DNA of 64,000 bases from Mercurialis annua (Eukaryota; Streptophyta; Magnoliopsida; Malpighiales; Euphorbiaceae). Below, one piece after another: positions 10,426 through 21,858 of the stretch. The DNA is taken from assembly GCF_937616625.2 (NCBI RefSeq), contig NC_065570.1, positions 23,088,046 to 23,152,045 on the forward strand, written 5' to 3'. Below the pieces are notes generated by a model that saw only the letters and a list, made by a program, of their open reading frames with translations, did no database searches and was not told where the DNA came from. Numbering within the stretch: position 1 is the first letter of the stretch; each line of letters begins with the position of its first letter. Made by a program: the position numbers and the translations under genes.

Positions 10426-12200
10426 GAGCATGTCCTTGCTCATTACAAAACACACAACACACATCTCACTACAAAGTTGTAGAGAGAGAAAGCACTTGAA
10501 GGAGTTCAAGTATTCATCAATCACGGGAAAAACTTGGCGATGTTTTTCATACATCCGAGCAAGGTAGTGATCGCGGCGAGAGTTTGAGCTTAGGGCTGCT
10601 CGGCAAGAGGAACTCTTACGGATTACTTCAAGGCGAGGATTCAATCGGACGCATACTCGTGTGGACGAGCTTGAGGTCGCCGTACTTTCGGGACTACAAG
10701 AATCGTTGGAGAATCGACATAAGTATTCCTCTTATGATTCCTAGATGCGTGCTTTAATTACTAAATGATACGACGATCCATTTGTTGTTGATATGATCAA
10801 CTTTAGGATCCGAATTGTTGGAATTTCGATTTTGAATTGAAATATACGATCCGGACCTGCGCCTCCCGCTGCGCCAACATGGATTTGTTTCGTAAAGTTT
10901 GTAAACGGTTGGCTTTAATTGCTAAAAAGGTGAAACATTTGGATTTGTTTTATAGCCTTTGTAAACGTTTGGACTAAATTGCCAAAAAGGTGAAACGCTT
11001 GGATTTGTAATGTTTTAAACGTTTGGTTTTGTTTTGTAATGTTTTAAACGTTTGGTTTTGTTTTGTAATGTTTTAAACGTTTGGTTTTGTTTCGTAACGT
11101 TTGTAAACGTTTGGCTTAAATAACTAAAAAGGTAAGACGCTTGGTTTTGTTTCGTAACGTTTGTAAGCGTTTGGCTTAAATTGCTAAAAAGTTGAAACAC
11201 TTGGATTTGTTTCGTAATGTTTGTAAACGTTTCTCTTAAATTGCTAAAAAGGTGAAATGCTTGGATTTGTTGCGTAACGTTTGTAAACGTTTGGCATAAA
11301 TTGCTAAAAAGGTGAAACGCTTGGATTTTGTTTCGTAACGTTTATAAACGTTTGGCTTAAATTTCTAAATATGGGAAATATTTGGATTTGTTTCGTAACG
11401 TTTGTAAACGTTTGGCTTAAATCGCTACAAAGGTGAAACGTTTGAATTTGTTTCGTAACGTTTGTAAACGTTTGGCTTCAATCGCTAAAAAGTTGAAACG
11501 TTTGGATTTATCTCGTAACGTTTGTAACCGTTTGGCTTAAATTGCTAAAAAGGTGAAATGTTTGGTTTTGTTTCGTAACGTTTGTAGATGTTTTGCTTAA
11601 ATCGCTAAAATGGTTAAACATTTGTATTTGTTTCGTAACGTTGGTAAACGTTTGGCTTATATCGCTAAAAAGGTTAAACGTTTAGATTCGTTTCGTAATG
11701 TTTGTAAACGTTTGGCTTCAATCGCTAAAAAGGGGAAACATTTGGATTTGTTTCGTAACGTTTGTAAACGTTTGTCATAAATCGCTTAAAAGGTGAAATG
11801 TTTGGATTTGTTTCGTAACATTTTAAACGTTTGGCTTAAATCGCTGTAATGGGGAATCGTTTGGATTTGTTTTGTAACGTTTGTAAACGTTTGGCTTAAA
11901 TTGCTAAAAAGGTGAAACGCTTTAATTTGTTTCGAACCGTTTGTAAACGTTTGGCTTAAAATGCTAAAAAGGTGAAACACTTGGATTTGTTTCGCAACAT
12001 TTGTAACTGTTTGGCTTAAATTGCTAAAAAGATGAAACATTTGGTTTTATTTCGTAATGTTTGTTAGGGTTTGGCTTAAATCGCTAAAAATGTGAAATGT
12101 TTAGATTTGGTTCATAACGTTTTAAACGTTTGGTTTTGTTTCGAAACGTTTGTAAACGTTTGGCTTAAATCGCTAAAAAGGGGAAACGTTTGGATTTGTT

Positions 12201-13085
12201 TCGTATCGTTTGTAAACGTTTGGCTAAAATTACTAAAAAAGGGAGACGTTTAGATTTGTTTCGTAATGTTTGTAAAAACGTTTGGCTTAAACTTCTAAAA
12301 AGGCTAAACGTTCGGATATGTTTTTTAACGTTTATAAACGTTTGGCTTAAATCGCTAAAAAGGGGAAACGTTTGGATTTGTTTCGTAACGTTTGGCTTAA
12401 ATCGCTAAAAAGGCGAAACTTTTGAAATTTCATACCGTTTGTAAACGTTTGGCTTAAATTGCTAAAAAGGAGAAACACTTGGATTTGTTTCGTAACGTTT
12501 GTAAACGTTTGGCTTTAATTTCAAAAAAGGGAAACGTTCGGATTTGTTTCGTAACGTTTTAAACGTTTGGTTTTGTTTCTTATCGTTTGTAAACGTTTGG
12601 CTTAAATCGCTAAAAAGGGGAAACGTTTGGATTTGTTTCGTATCGTTTGTAAACGTTTGGCTTAAATTACTAAAAAAGGGAGACGTTTAGATTTGTTTCG
12701 TAATGTTTGTAAAAACGTTTGGCTTAAAGTTCTAAAAAGGCTAAACGTTCGGATATGTTTTGTAACGTTTATAAACGTTTGGCTTAAATTGCTAAAAAGG
12801 GGAAACGTTTGGATTTGTTTCGTAACGTTTGTAAACGTTTGGCTTAAATCGCTAAAAAGGCGAAACTTTTGAAATTTCATACCGTTTGTAAACGTTTGGC
12901 TTAAATTGCTAAAAAGGTGAAACGCTTGGATTTGTTTCGTAACGTTTGTAAACGTTTGGCTTTAATTTCAAAAAAAGGGAAACGTTCGGATTTGTTTCGT
13001 AACGTTTTAAACGTTTGGTTTTGTTTCTTAACGTTTGTAAACGTTTGGCTTAAATCGCTAAAAAGGTGAAACGTTTGGATTTGTT
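12201..13085 (-). repeat. 448-bp higher-order repeat of satellite A, first set
   Basis: The variant TCGTATCG marks successive units at 12201, 12638 and 13086, giving periods of 437 and 448 bp. 448 bp equals seven full 60-bp monomers plus one 28-bp short monomer. The unit also carries a monomer reading GAAATTTCATACCG and a 2-bp longer monomer reading TGTAAAAACG, which confirm the register. Confidence 0.82.
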
Positions 13086-15960
13086 TCGTATCGTTTGTAA
13101 ATGTTTGGCTTAAGTTGCTTAAAAAGCGAGACGTTTAGATTTGTTTCGTAACGTTTGTAAAAATGTTTGGCTTAAATTGCTAAAAAAGCTAAATGTTCGG
13201 ATTTGTTTCGTAACGTTTGCAAACATTTGGCTTAAATTGCGAAAAAGGTGAAACGCTTAGATTTGTTTCGTTACGTTTGTTAACGTTTGGCTTGAATTGC
13301 TAAAAAGGTGAAACGCTTGGTTTTTGTTTCGTAACGTTTGTAAACGTTTGGCTTGAAACGCTTGTTTTTTGTTTCGTAACGTTTGTAAACGTTTGGCTTC
13401 AATTGCTAAAAGGGTGAAGCATTTGGATTTTTTTCATAACGTTTGGCATAAATCGCTAAACAGGTAAAACGTTTGGATTTGTTCCATTATATTTTAAACG
13501 TTTGGCTTAAATCGCTAAAAGGGGAAAACATTTGGATTTGTTTCGTAGCGTTTTTAATTGTTCAGCTCAAAATGCTAAAAAGGTGAAACGTTTGGATTTG
13601 TTTCGTAACATTTGTAAACGTTTGGCATAAATAGCTAAAAAGGTGAAACATTTAGATTTGTTTCGTAATGTTTGTACACGTTTGGCTTAAATTACTAAAA
13701 AACTGAATCGCTTGGATTTGTTTCGTAACGTTTGTAAACGTTTGGCTTAAATTGCTAAAAAGGTGAAACGCGTGGATTTGTTTCGTAACGTTTGTAAACG
13801 TTTGGCTTAAATTGCTAAAAGGGTGAAACGCTTGATTTTGTTTCATAACGTTTGTAAAGGTTTGGCTTAAATAGCTAAAAATGTGAAACGTTTTGATTTA
13901 TTTCGTAACGTTTTAATCGTTTTGTTTTGTTTTGTAACGTTTGTAAACGTTTGGCTTAAATCACTAAAAAGGTGTAACGTTTGGATTTGTTTCGTAACGT
14001 TTGTAAACGTTTGGCTTATATTTCTAAAAAGGCGAAACGTTTTGGTTTGTTTCGAAACATTTTGTAAACGTTTGGCTTAAATCGCTAAAAGGGAGAAACG
14101 CTTGGATTTGTTTCGTTACGTTTGTAAATATTTGGCTTAAATTGCTAAAAAGGTGAAACGTTTAGATTTGTTTAGTAACGTTTGTAAACATTTGGCTTCA
14201 ATCATTCAAAAGGTGAAACGTTTTGATTTGTTTCGTAAAGTTTGTAACGTTTGGCTTAAATTGCTAAAAAGGTGAAACGTTTGGATTTGTTTCGTAACGT
14301 TTGTAAACGATCAGCTTAAATTGCTAAAAAGGTGAAATGTTTGGATTTGTTTCGTAACGTTTGTAAACGATCATCTTAAATCGCTAAAAAGGTGAAACAT
14401 TTGGATTTGTTTCATAACCATTGTAAACGTTTGGCTTAAATCGCTACAAAGGTGAAACGTTTGGATTTGTTTCGTAACGTTTGTAAACGTTGGGCTTAAA
14501 TCGCTAAAATGGGGAAACGTTTGGATTTGTTTTGTAACGTTTGTAAACGTTCGACATATATTGCTAAAAAGGTGAAACGCTTGGATTTGTTTCGTAATGT
14601 TTGTAAACGTTTGGAATAAATCGCTAAAAAGGTGAAATGTTTGGATTTGTTTCGTAACGTTTTAAACGTTTGGCTTAGATCAATAAAAAGGTGAAACATT
14701 TGGATTTGTTTTATTGCCTTTGTAAACGTTTGGACTAAATTGCTAAAAAGGTGAAACGCTTGGATTTGTAATGTTTTAAACGTTTGGTTTTGTTTTGTAA
14801 TGTTTTAAACGTTTGGTTTTGTTTTGTAATGTTTTAAACGTTTGGTTTTGTTTCGTAACGTTTGTAAGCGTTTGGCTTAAATAACTAAAAAGGTAAGACG
14901 CTTGGTTTTGTTTCGTACCGTTTGTAAACGTTTGGCTTAAATTGCTAAAAAGTTGAAACACTTGGATTTGTTTCGTAATGTTTGTAAACGTTTCTCTTAA
15001 ATTGCTAAAAAGGTGAAACGCTTGGATTTGTTGCGTAACGTTTGTAAACGTTTGGCATAAATTGCTAAAAAGGTGAAACGCTTGGATTTTGTTCGTAACG
15101 TTTGTAAACGTTTGGCTTAAATTTCTAAATATGGGAAATATTTGGATTTGTTTCGTAACGTTTGTAAACGTTTAGCTTAAACCGCTACAAAGGTGAAACG
15201 TTTGAATTTGTTTCGTAACGTTTGTAAACGTTTGGCTTCAATCGCTAAAAAGTTGAAACGTTTGGATTTATCGCGTAACGTTTGTAACCGTTTGGCTTAA
15301 ATTGCTAAAAAGGTGAAATGTTTGGTTTTGTTTCGCAACGTTTGTAGATGTTTTGCTTAAATCGCTAAAATGGTTAAACATTTGTATTTGTTTCGTAACG
15401 TTGGTAAACGTTTGGCTTATATCGCTAAAAAGGTTAAACGTTTAGATTCGTTTCGTAATGTTTGTAAACGTTTGGCTTCAATCGCTAAAAAGGGGAAACA
15501 TTTGGATTTGTTTCGTAACGTTTGTAAACGTTTGTCATAAATCGCTTAAAAGGTGAAATGTTTGGATTTATTTCGTAACATTTTAAACGTTTGGCCTAAA
15601 TCGCTGTAATGGGGAAACGTTTGGATTTGTTTTGTAACGTTTGTAAACGTTTGGCTTAAATTGCTAAAAAGGTGAAACGCTTTAATTTGTTTCGAACCGT
15701 TTGTAAACGTTTGGCTTAAAATGCTAAAAAGGTGAAACACTTGGATTTGTTTCGCAACATTTGTAACTGTTTGGCTTAAATTGATAAAAAGATGAAACAT
15801 TTGGTTTTATTTCGTAACGTTTGTAAGGGTTTGGCTTAAATTGCTAAAAATGTGAAATGTTTAGATTTGCTTCATAACGTTTTAAACGTTTGGTTTTGTT
15901 TCGAAACGTTTGTAAACGTTTGGCTTAAATCGCTAAAAAGGGGAAACGTTTGGATTTGTT

Positions 15961-16856
15961 TCGTATCGTTTGTAAACGTTTGGCTTAAATTACTAAAAAA
16001 GGGAAACGTTTAGATTTGCTTCGTAATGTTTGTAAAAACGTTTGGCTTAAAGTTCTAAAAAGGCTAAACGTTCGGATATGTTTTGTAACGTTTATAAACG
16101 TTTGGCTTAAATCGCTAAAAAGGGGAAACGTTTGGATTTGTTTCGTAACGTTTGTAAACGTTTGGCTTAAATCGCTAAAAAGGCAAAACTTTTGAAATTT
16201 CATTCCGTTTGTAAACGTTTGGCTTAAATTGCTAAAAAGGAGAAACACTTGGATTTGTTTCGTAACGTTTGTAAACATTTGGCTTTAATTTCAATAAAAG
16301 GGAAACGTTCGGATTTGTTTCGTAACGTTTTAAACGTTTGGTTTTGTTTCTTAACGTTTGTAAACGTTTGGCTTAAATCGCTAAAAAGGGGAAACGTTTG
16401 GATTTGTTTCGTATCGTTTGTAAACGTTTGGCTTAAATTACTAAAAAAGGGAGACGTTTAGATTTGTTTCGTAATGTTTGTAAAAACGTTTGGCTTAAAG
16501 TTCTAAAAAGGCTAAACGTTCGGATATGTTTTGTAACGTTTATAAACGTTTGGCTTAAATCGCTAAAAAGGGGAAACGTTTGGATTTGTTTCGTAACGTT
16601 TGTAAACGTTTGGCATAAATCGCTAAAAAGGCGAAACTTTTGAAATTTCATACCGTTTGTAAACGTTTGGCTTAAATTGCTAAAAAGGTGAAACGTTTGG
16701 ATTTATTTCGTAACGTTTGTAAACGTTTGGCTTTAATTTCAAAAAAAGGGAAACGTTCGGATTTGTTTCGTAACGTTTTAAACGTTTGGTTTTGTTTCTT
16801 AACGTTTGTAAACGTTTGGCTTAAATCGCTAAAAAGGTGAAACGTTTGGATTTGTT
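15961..16856 (-). repeat. 448-bp higher-order repeat of satellite A, second set
   Basis: The same marker occurs at 15961, 16409 and 16857, so both periods are 448 bp. This is the duplicate of the 12.2-13.1 kb set, carried along by the 3.76-kb duplication. The first unit here is 448 bp where its counterpart is 437 bp, so a small indel postdates or accompanied the duplication. Confidence 0.82.
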
Positions 16857-19800
16857 TCGTATCGTTTGTAAATGTTTGGCTTAAATTGCTTAAAAAGCGA
16901 GACGTTTAGATTTGTTTCGTAACGTTTGTAAAAATGTTTGGCTTAAATTGCTAAAAAAGCTAAATGTTCGGATTTGTTTCGTAACGTTTGCAAACATTTG
17001 GCTTAAATTGCGAAAAAGGTTAAACGCTTGGATTTGTTTCGTATAGTTTGTAAATGTTTGGCTTAATTTGCTAAAAAGATGAAACGCTTGATTTTGTTTC
17101 GTAACTTTTGTAAAGGTTCGCTTAAATAGCTAAAAATGTGAAACATTTTGATTTGTTTCGTAATGTTTTAATCGTTTTGTTTTGTTTCATAACGTTTGTA
17201 AACGTTTGGCCTAAATCACTAAAAAGGTGAAACGTTTGGATTCGTTTCATAACGTTTGTAACCGTTTGGCCTAAATTGTAAAAAAGGCAAAACGTTTGGG
17301 TTTGTTTTGTAATATTTTGTAAACATTTGGCTTAAATCGCTAAAAGGGTGAAACATTTGGATTTGTTTCGTAACTTTTGTAAATATTTGGCTTAAATTGC
17401 TAAAAAGGTGAAACGTTTAGATTTTTTTTGTAACGTTTGTAAACGTTTGGCTTAAATCGCTAAAAAGGTGAAACATTTGGATTTGTTTAATAACGTTTGT
17501 AAACGTTTCGCTTAAATCGCTAAAAAGGTGAAACATTTGGTTTTTTTTTTTTCGTAACATTTGGATTTTTTTTTGTAACGTTTGGCTTAAATTCCTAAAA
17601 AGAGGAAACATTTGGATTTGTTTCGTAACGTTTGTAAACGTTCGACTTAAATCGCTAAAAAGGTGAAACGTTTGGATTTGTTTTGTAACCTTTGAAAACG
17701 TTTGGCTTAAATCGCTACAAAGGGGAAACGTTTGGATTTTTTTTCGTAACGCTTGTAAACGTTTGGCTTAAATCGCTAAAAAGGTGAAACTTTTGGATTT
17801 GTTTTGTAACCTTTGTAGATGTTTGGCTTAAATCGCTAAAAAGGTGAAACATTTGGATTTGTTTCGTAACGTTTGTAAACGTTTGGCTTAAATCGCTAAA
17901 AAGGTAAAATATTTAGATTTCTCTCGTATCTTTTGTAAACGTTTGGCTTCAATGGCTAAAAAGTTGAAACGTTTGGATTTGTTTTGTAACGTTTGTAAAC
18001 GTTTAGCTTAAATTGCTAAAAAGGTGAAATGTTTGGTTTTGTTTCGTAACGTTTGTAGATGTTTGGCTTAAATCACTAAAAAGGTGAAACATTTGGATTT
18101 GTTTCGTAACGTTTGTAAACGTTTGGCTTATATCGCTAAAAAGTTTAAACGTTTGGATTTGTTTTGTAACGTTTGTAAACGTTTGGCTTCAATCGCTAAA
18201 AAGGAGAAACATTCGGATTTGTTTCGTAACGTTAAAGGTGAAATGTTTGGATTTGTTTTGTAACGTTTGGCTTAAATCGCTATAATGGGGAAACATTTGG
18301 ATTTGTTTCGTAACATTTGCAAACGTTTGGCTTAAATTGCTAAAAAGGTGAAACGCTTGGATTTGTTTCGTAACATTTGTAAATGTTTGGCTTAATTTGC
18401 TAAAAAAAGTTAAACACTTGGTTTTGTTTCATAACGTTTATAAGGGTTTGGCTTAAATCGCTAAAATTGTGAAACTTTTAGATTTTTTTCGTAACGTTTT
18501 AAACGTTTGAATTTTTAACGTTTAGATTTTGTTTCGTAACGTGTGTAAACGTTTGGCTTAAATCGCTAAAAAGATGAAACATTTGGATTTTTTTCCGTAA
18601 CGTTTGTAAAGGTTTGGCTTAAATTGCTAAAAAAGGGAAACGTTTGGATTTGTTTATTCACGTTTGTAAATGTTTGGCTTAAATCGCTAAAAAGGTGAAA
18701 CATTTGGATTTGTTTCCTAACCTTTGTAAATGTTTCGCTTAAATCACTATATATGTGAAACGTTTGGATTTGTTTCGTAACGTTTGTAAACGTTTGGCTT
18801 AAATCGCAAAAAAAGTGAAACATTTGGATTTTTTCCCGTAACGTTTGTAAAGGTTTGGCTTAAATTGCTAAAAAGGGGAAACGTTTGGATTTGTTTCGTA
18901 ACGTTTGTAAACGTTTGGCTTAAATCGCTAAAAAGGTGAAACATTTGGATTTGTTTCATAACCTTTGTAAATGTTTGGCTTAAATCGCTCTATAGGTGAA
19001 ACGTTTGGATTTGTTTCGTAACGTTTGTAAACGTTTGGCTTAAATCGCTAAAAAGGTGAAACGTTCATAACATTTGTAAACGTTTGGCTTCAATCGCAAA
19101 AAAGGTGAAACGCTTAGATTGGTTTCGTAATGTATTTAAACGTTTGGCATAAATCGCTAAAAAGGTGAAATGTTTGGATTTGTTTCGTAACGTTTTGTAA
19201 ACGTTTGGCATAAATTTATAAAAAGGTGAAATGTTTGGTTTTGTTTCGTAATGTTTGTAAATGTTTGGCTTAAATCGCTAAAAAGGTGAAACGTTTGGAT
19301 TTGTTTCGTAACGTTTGTAAACGTTTGGCTTATACCGCTAAAAAGGTGAAATGTTTGGATTTGTTTGGTACCATTTGTAAACGTTTTGGCTTCAATCGGT
19401 AAAAAGGGGAAACGTTTGGATTTTTTTCGTAAAGTTTGTAAATGTTTGGCATAAATCGCTAAAAAGGTGAAATGTTTGGATTTGTTTCGTATCGATTTAA
19501 AAGTTTGGCTTTGCTATAATGGGGAAACGTTTGAATTTGTTTCGTAACTTTTGTAAACGTTTGGCTTAAATTGCTAAAAAGGTGAAATGTTTGGTTTTGT
19601 TTCGTAACGTTTGGTTAAAATTGCTAAAAGGGTGAAACGCTTGGATTTTTTTCGTAACATTTGTAAATGTTTGGCTTAAATTGCTAAAAAGGTGAATTGG
19701 TTTTGTTTCGTAACATTTGTAAGGGTTTGGCTTAAATCGCTAAAAATGTGAAACGTTTGGATTTGTTTCGTAACCTTTTAAACGTTTGCTTTTGTTTCGT

Positions 19801-21715
19801 AACGTTTGCAAACGTTTGGCTTAAATCGCTGAAAAAGGTGAAACGTTTGGCTTAAATCGCTGAAAAAGGTGAAACGTTTGGATTTGTTTCGTAATGTTTG
19901 TAAATGTTTGGCTTAGATTGCTAAAAAGGCGAAACGTTTGGATTTGTTTCGTAACGTTTGTAAAAACGTTTGGCTTAAATTGCTAAAAAGGATAAACGTA
20001 TGGATTTTTTTCGTAACATTTGTAAACGTTTGGTTTAAATCGTTAAAAAGGTGAAACATTTGGATTTTTTCGTCACGTTTGTAAACGTTTGGCTTAAATC
20101 GCTGAAAAGTTGAAACGTTTGGAATTTCGTAACGTTTGTAAACGTTTGGCTTAAATTGCTAAAAAGGTTAAACGCTTGTATTTGTTTTGAAACGTTTGTA
20201 AAAATTTGGCTTATATTGCTAAAAAGGGGAAACGTTTGGATTTGTTTCGTAACGTTTTAAACGTTTGGTTTTATTTCGTAACGTTTGTAAACATTTGGCT
20301 TAAATCGCTAAAAATGTGAAACGTTTGTATTTTTTTCATAACGTTTGTAAACGTTGGGCTTAAATAGCTAAAAAGGCGAAATGTTTGGATTTGTTTCGTA
20401 ACGTATGTAAACATTTGGCTTAAATTGCTAAAACGGTGACACGTGTGGATTTGTTTCGTAACCTTTGTAAACGTTTGGCTTAAATCGCTAAAAAGGGGAA
20501 ACATTTGGTTTTGTTTCTTAACCTTTGTAAACATTTAGCTTAATCGCTTAAAAGGTGAAACGTTTGGATTTGTTTCGTAACGTTTGTAAACTTTTGGTTT
20601 ATATCGCTAAAAAGGTGAAACGTTTGGATTTGTTCGGTAACGTTTGAAAACATTTGGGTTAAATAGCAAAAAAGGTGAAACGTTTGGTTTTGTTTCGTAA
20701 CATTTGTAAACCTTCGTCTTAAATCGTTAAAAAGGGGAAACGTTTGGATTTGTTTTGTAATGTTTTTAAACGTTTGGCTTAAATCGTTAAAAAGGTTAAA
20801 CATTTGGATTCGTTTCGTAACGTTTGTAAACGTTTGGCTTAAATTGCTAAAAATGTGAAACGTTTTGATTTGTTTTGTAAAGGTTTAAATGTTTGGTTTA
20901 AATTGCTAAAAAGGTGAAACTCTTGGATTTGTTTTGTAACGTTTGTAAATGTTTGGCTTAAATTGCTAAAACGTTGAAATGCTTGGATTTATTTCGTAAC
21001 GTTTGTAAACATTTGGCTTAAATCGCTAAAAATGTGAAATATTTGGATTTGTTTCGTAACTTTTTTAATCGTTTGGCTTAAATTACTAAAAAGGTGAAAC
21101 ATTTTGTTTTGTTTTGTATCGTTTGTAAACGCTCGGCTTATATCGCTAAAAAGGTGAAACGCTTGGATTTGTTTCGGAACTTTTGTAAACGTATGGCGTA
21201 AATTGTTAAAAAGGTGCAACGCTTGGATTTCTTTCGTAACATTTGTAAATGTTTGGCTTAAATTGCTAAAAAGGTTAAACGCTTTGTTTTTTCGTAACGT
21301 TTGTAAATGTTTGGCTTAAATTGCTAAAAAGGTGAAACGCTTTTTTTTTTTCGTAACGTTTGTAAATGTTTGGCTTAAATTGCTAAAAAGGTGAAACATT
21401 TGGTTTGGTTTCGTAACATTTGTAAGGGTTTGGCTTAAATCGCTAAAAATGTGAAACGTTTGGATTTGTTTCGTAACGTTTTAAACGTTTGGTTTTGTTT
21501 CGTAATGTTTATAAACGTTTGGCTTAAATAGCAAAAAAGGGGAAACTTTTAGATTTGTTTTGTAACGTTTGTAAACGTTTGGCTTAAATTGCTAATAAGG
21601 AGAAACGTTTGGATTTGTTTCTTAACATTTTCTAAACGTTTGGCCTAAATTTCTATAAAGGTATAACGTTTGGATTTGTTTCGTATCATTTGTAAATGTT
21701 TGGCTTAAATCGCTA

Positions 21716-21858
21716 AACCTTTACAAATGTTACAAAACAGATCCAAGCGTTTCACCTTTTTAGTGATTTAAGCCAAACGTTAGCCAAACGTTTAAAATAT
21801 TACGAATCAAATCCAAACGCTTCGTAACGTTTACAAAGGTTATGAAACAAAAGCAAAC
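21716..21858 (+). repeat. Inverted patch inside the minus-oriented satellite A array
   Basis: After a normal minus-orientation monomer ending CGCTAAACC, the sequence switches to plus-orientation landmarks (CCAAGCGTTTCACCTTTT, TGATTTAAGCC, AAATCCAAACG) up to about 21818. A few minus-oriented bases (TTCGTAACG) follow, then more plus-oriented sequence to about 21858, then minus orientation resumes at TTGGCTTAAATCGCT. The switch points fall at or near the palindromic core of the monomer. Confidence 0.85.

Larger units (their letters stand above)
5517..10879 (+). mobile_element. 5'-truncated, decayed Ty1/copia LTR retrotransposon
   Basis: This 5.36-kb non-satellite insert sits between oppositely oriented A arrays. 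In order it holds a CCHC zinc knuckle, protease, GAG-pre-integrase, integrase, reverse transcriptase, RNase H, polypurine tract and a complete 3' LTR. Integrase before RT is the Ty1/copia order. The 5' LTR, primer binding site and most of gag are missing. The coding region has many stops and frameshifts and mutated catalytic residues, so it cannot be autonomous. With no 5' LTR, neither LTR-LTR divergence nor target-site duplication can be read. Confidence 0.93.
8895..10879 (+). repeat. Complete 3' LTR of the copia element (1985 bp)
   Basis: The LTR starts TGTTAG after the PPT and ends CCAACA where satellite A resumes, giving TGTT...AACA inverted termini. It contains a TATA box, an upstream cluster of inverted repeats and a 63-bp tandem duplication. 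There is no matching 5' LTR in the window. The next base after the LTR belongs to a satellite A monomer read in the minus orientation. Confidence 0.88.
10935..17030 (-). repeat. 3.76-kb duplication within satellite A
   Basis: The sequence from about 10935 recurs from about 14695, at an offset of 3760 bp. This includes a rare run of three consecutive 28-bp short monomers (10999-11090 and 14765-14845). The match holds to about 13260 and 17020. The second copy then lacks roughly half a kilobase relative to the first before similarity resumes near 17080 (compare 13820). This is a segmental duplication of dozens of monomers, not independent monomer drift. Confidence 0.85.

Noticed and set aside
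10417..10644. Minus-strand 75-codon ORF in the LTR
   Set aside because: It lies antisense across the LTR TATA box and the predicted R/U5 region, with no recognisable domain.
17535..17560. T-rich tracts (also near 21343 and 60916) as terminators or poly(A) insertion tails
   Set aside because: They are local slippage expansions of the GGATTTGTTTCG part of the monomer, with no flanking insertion.
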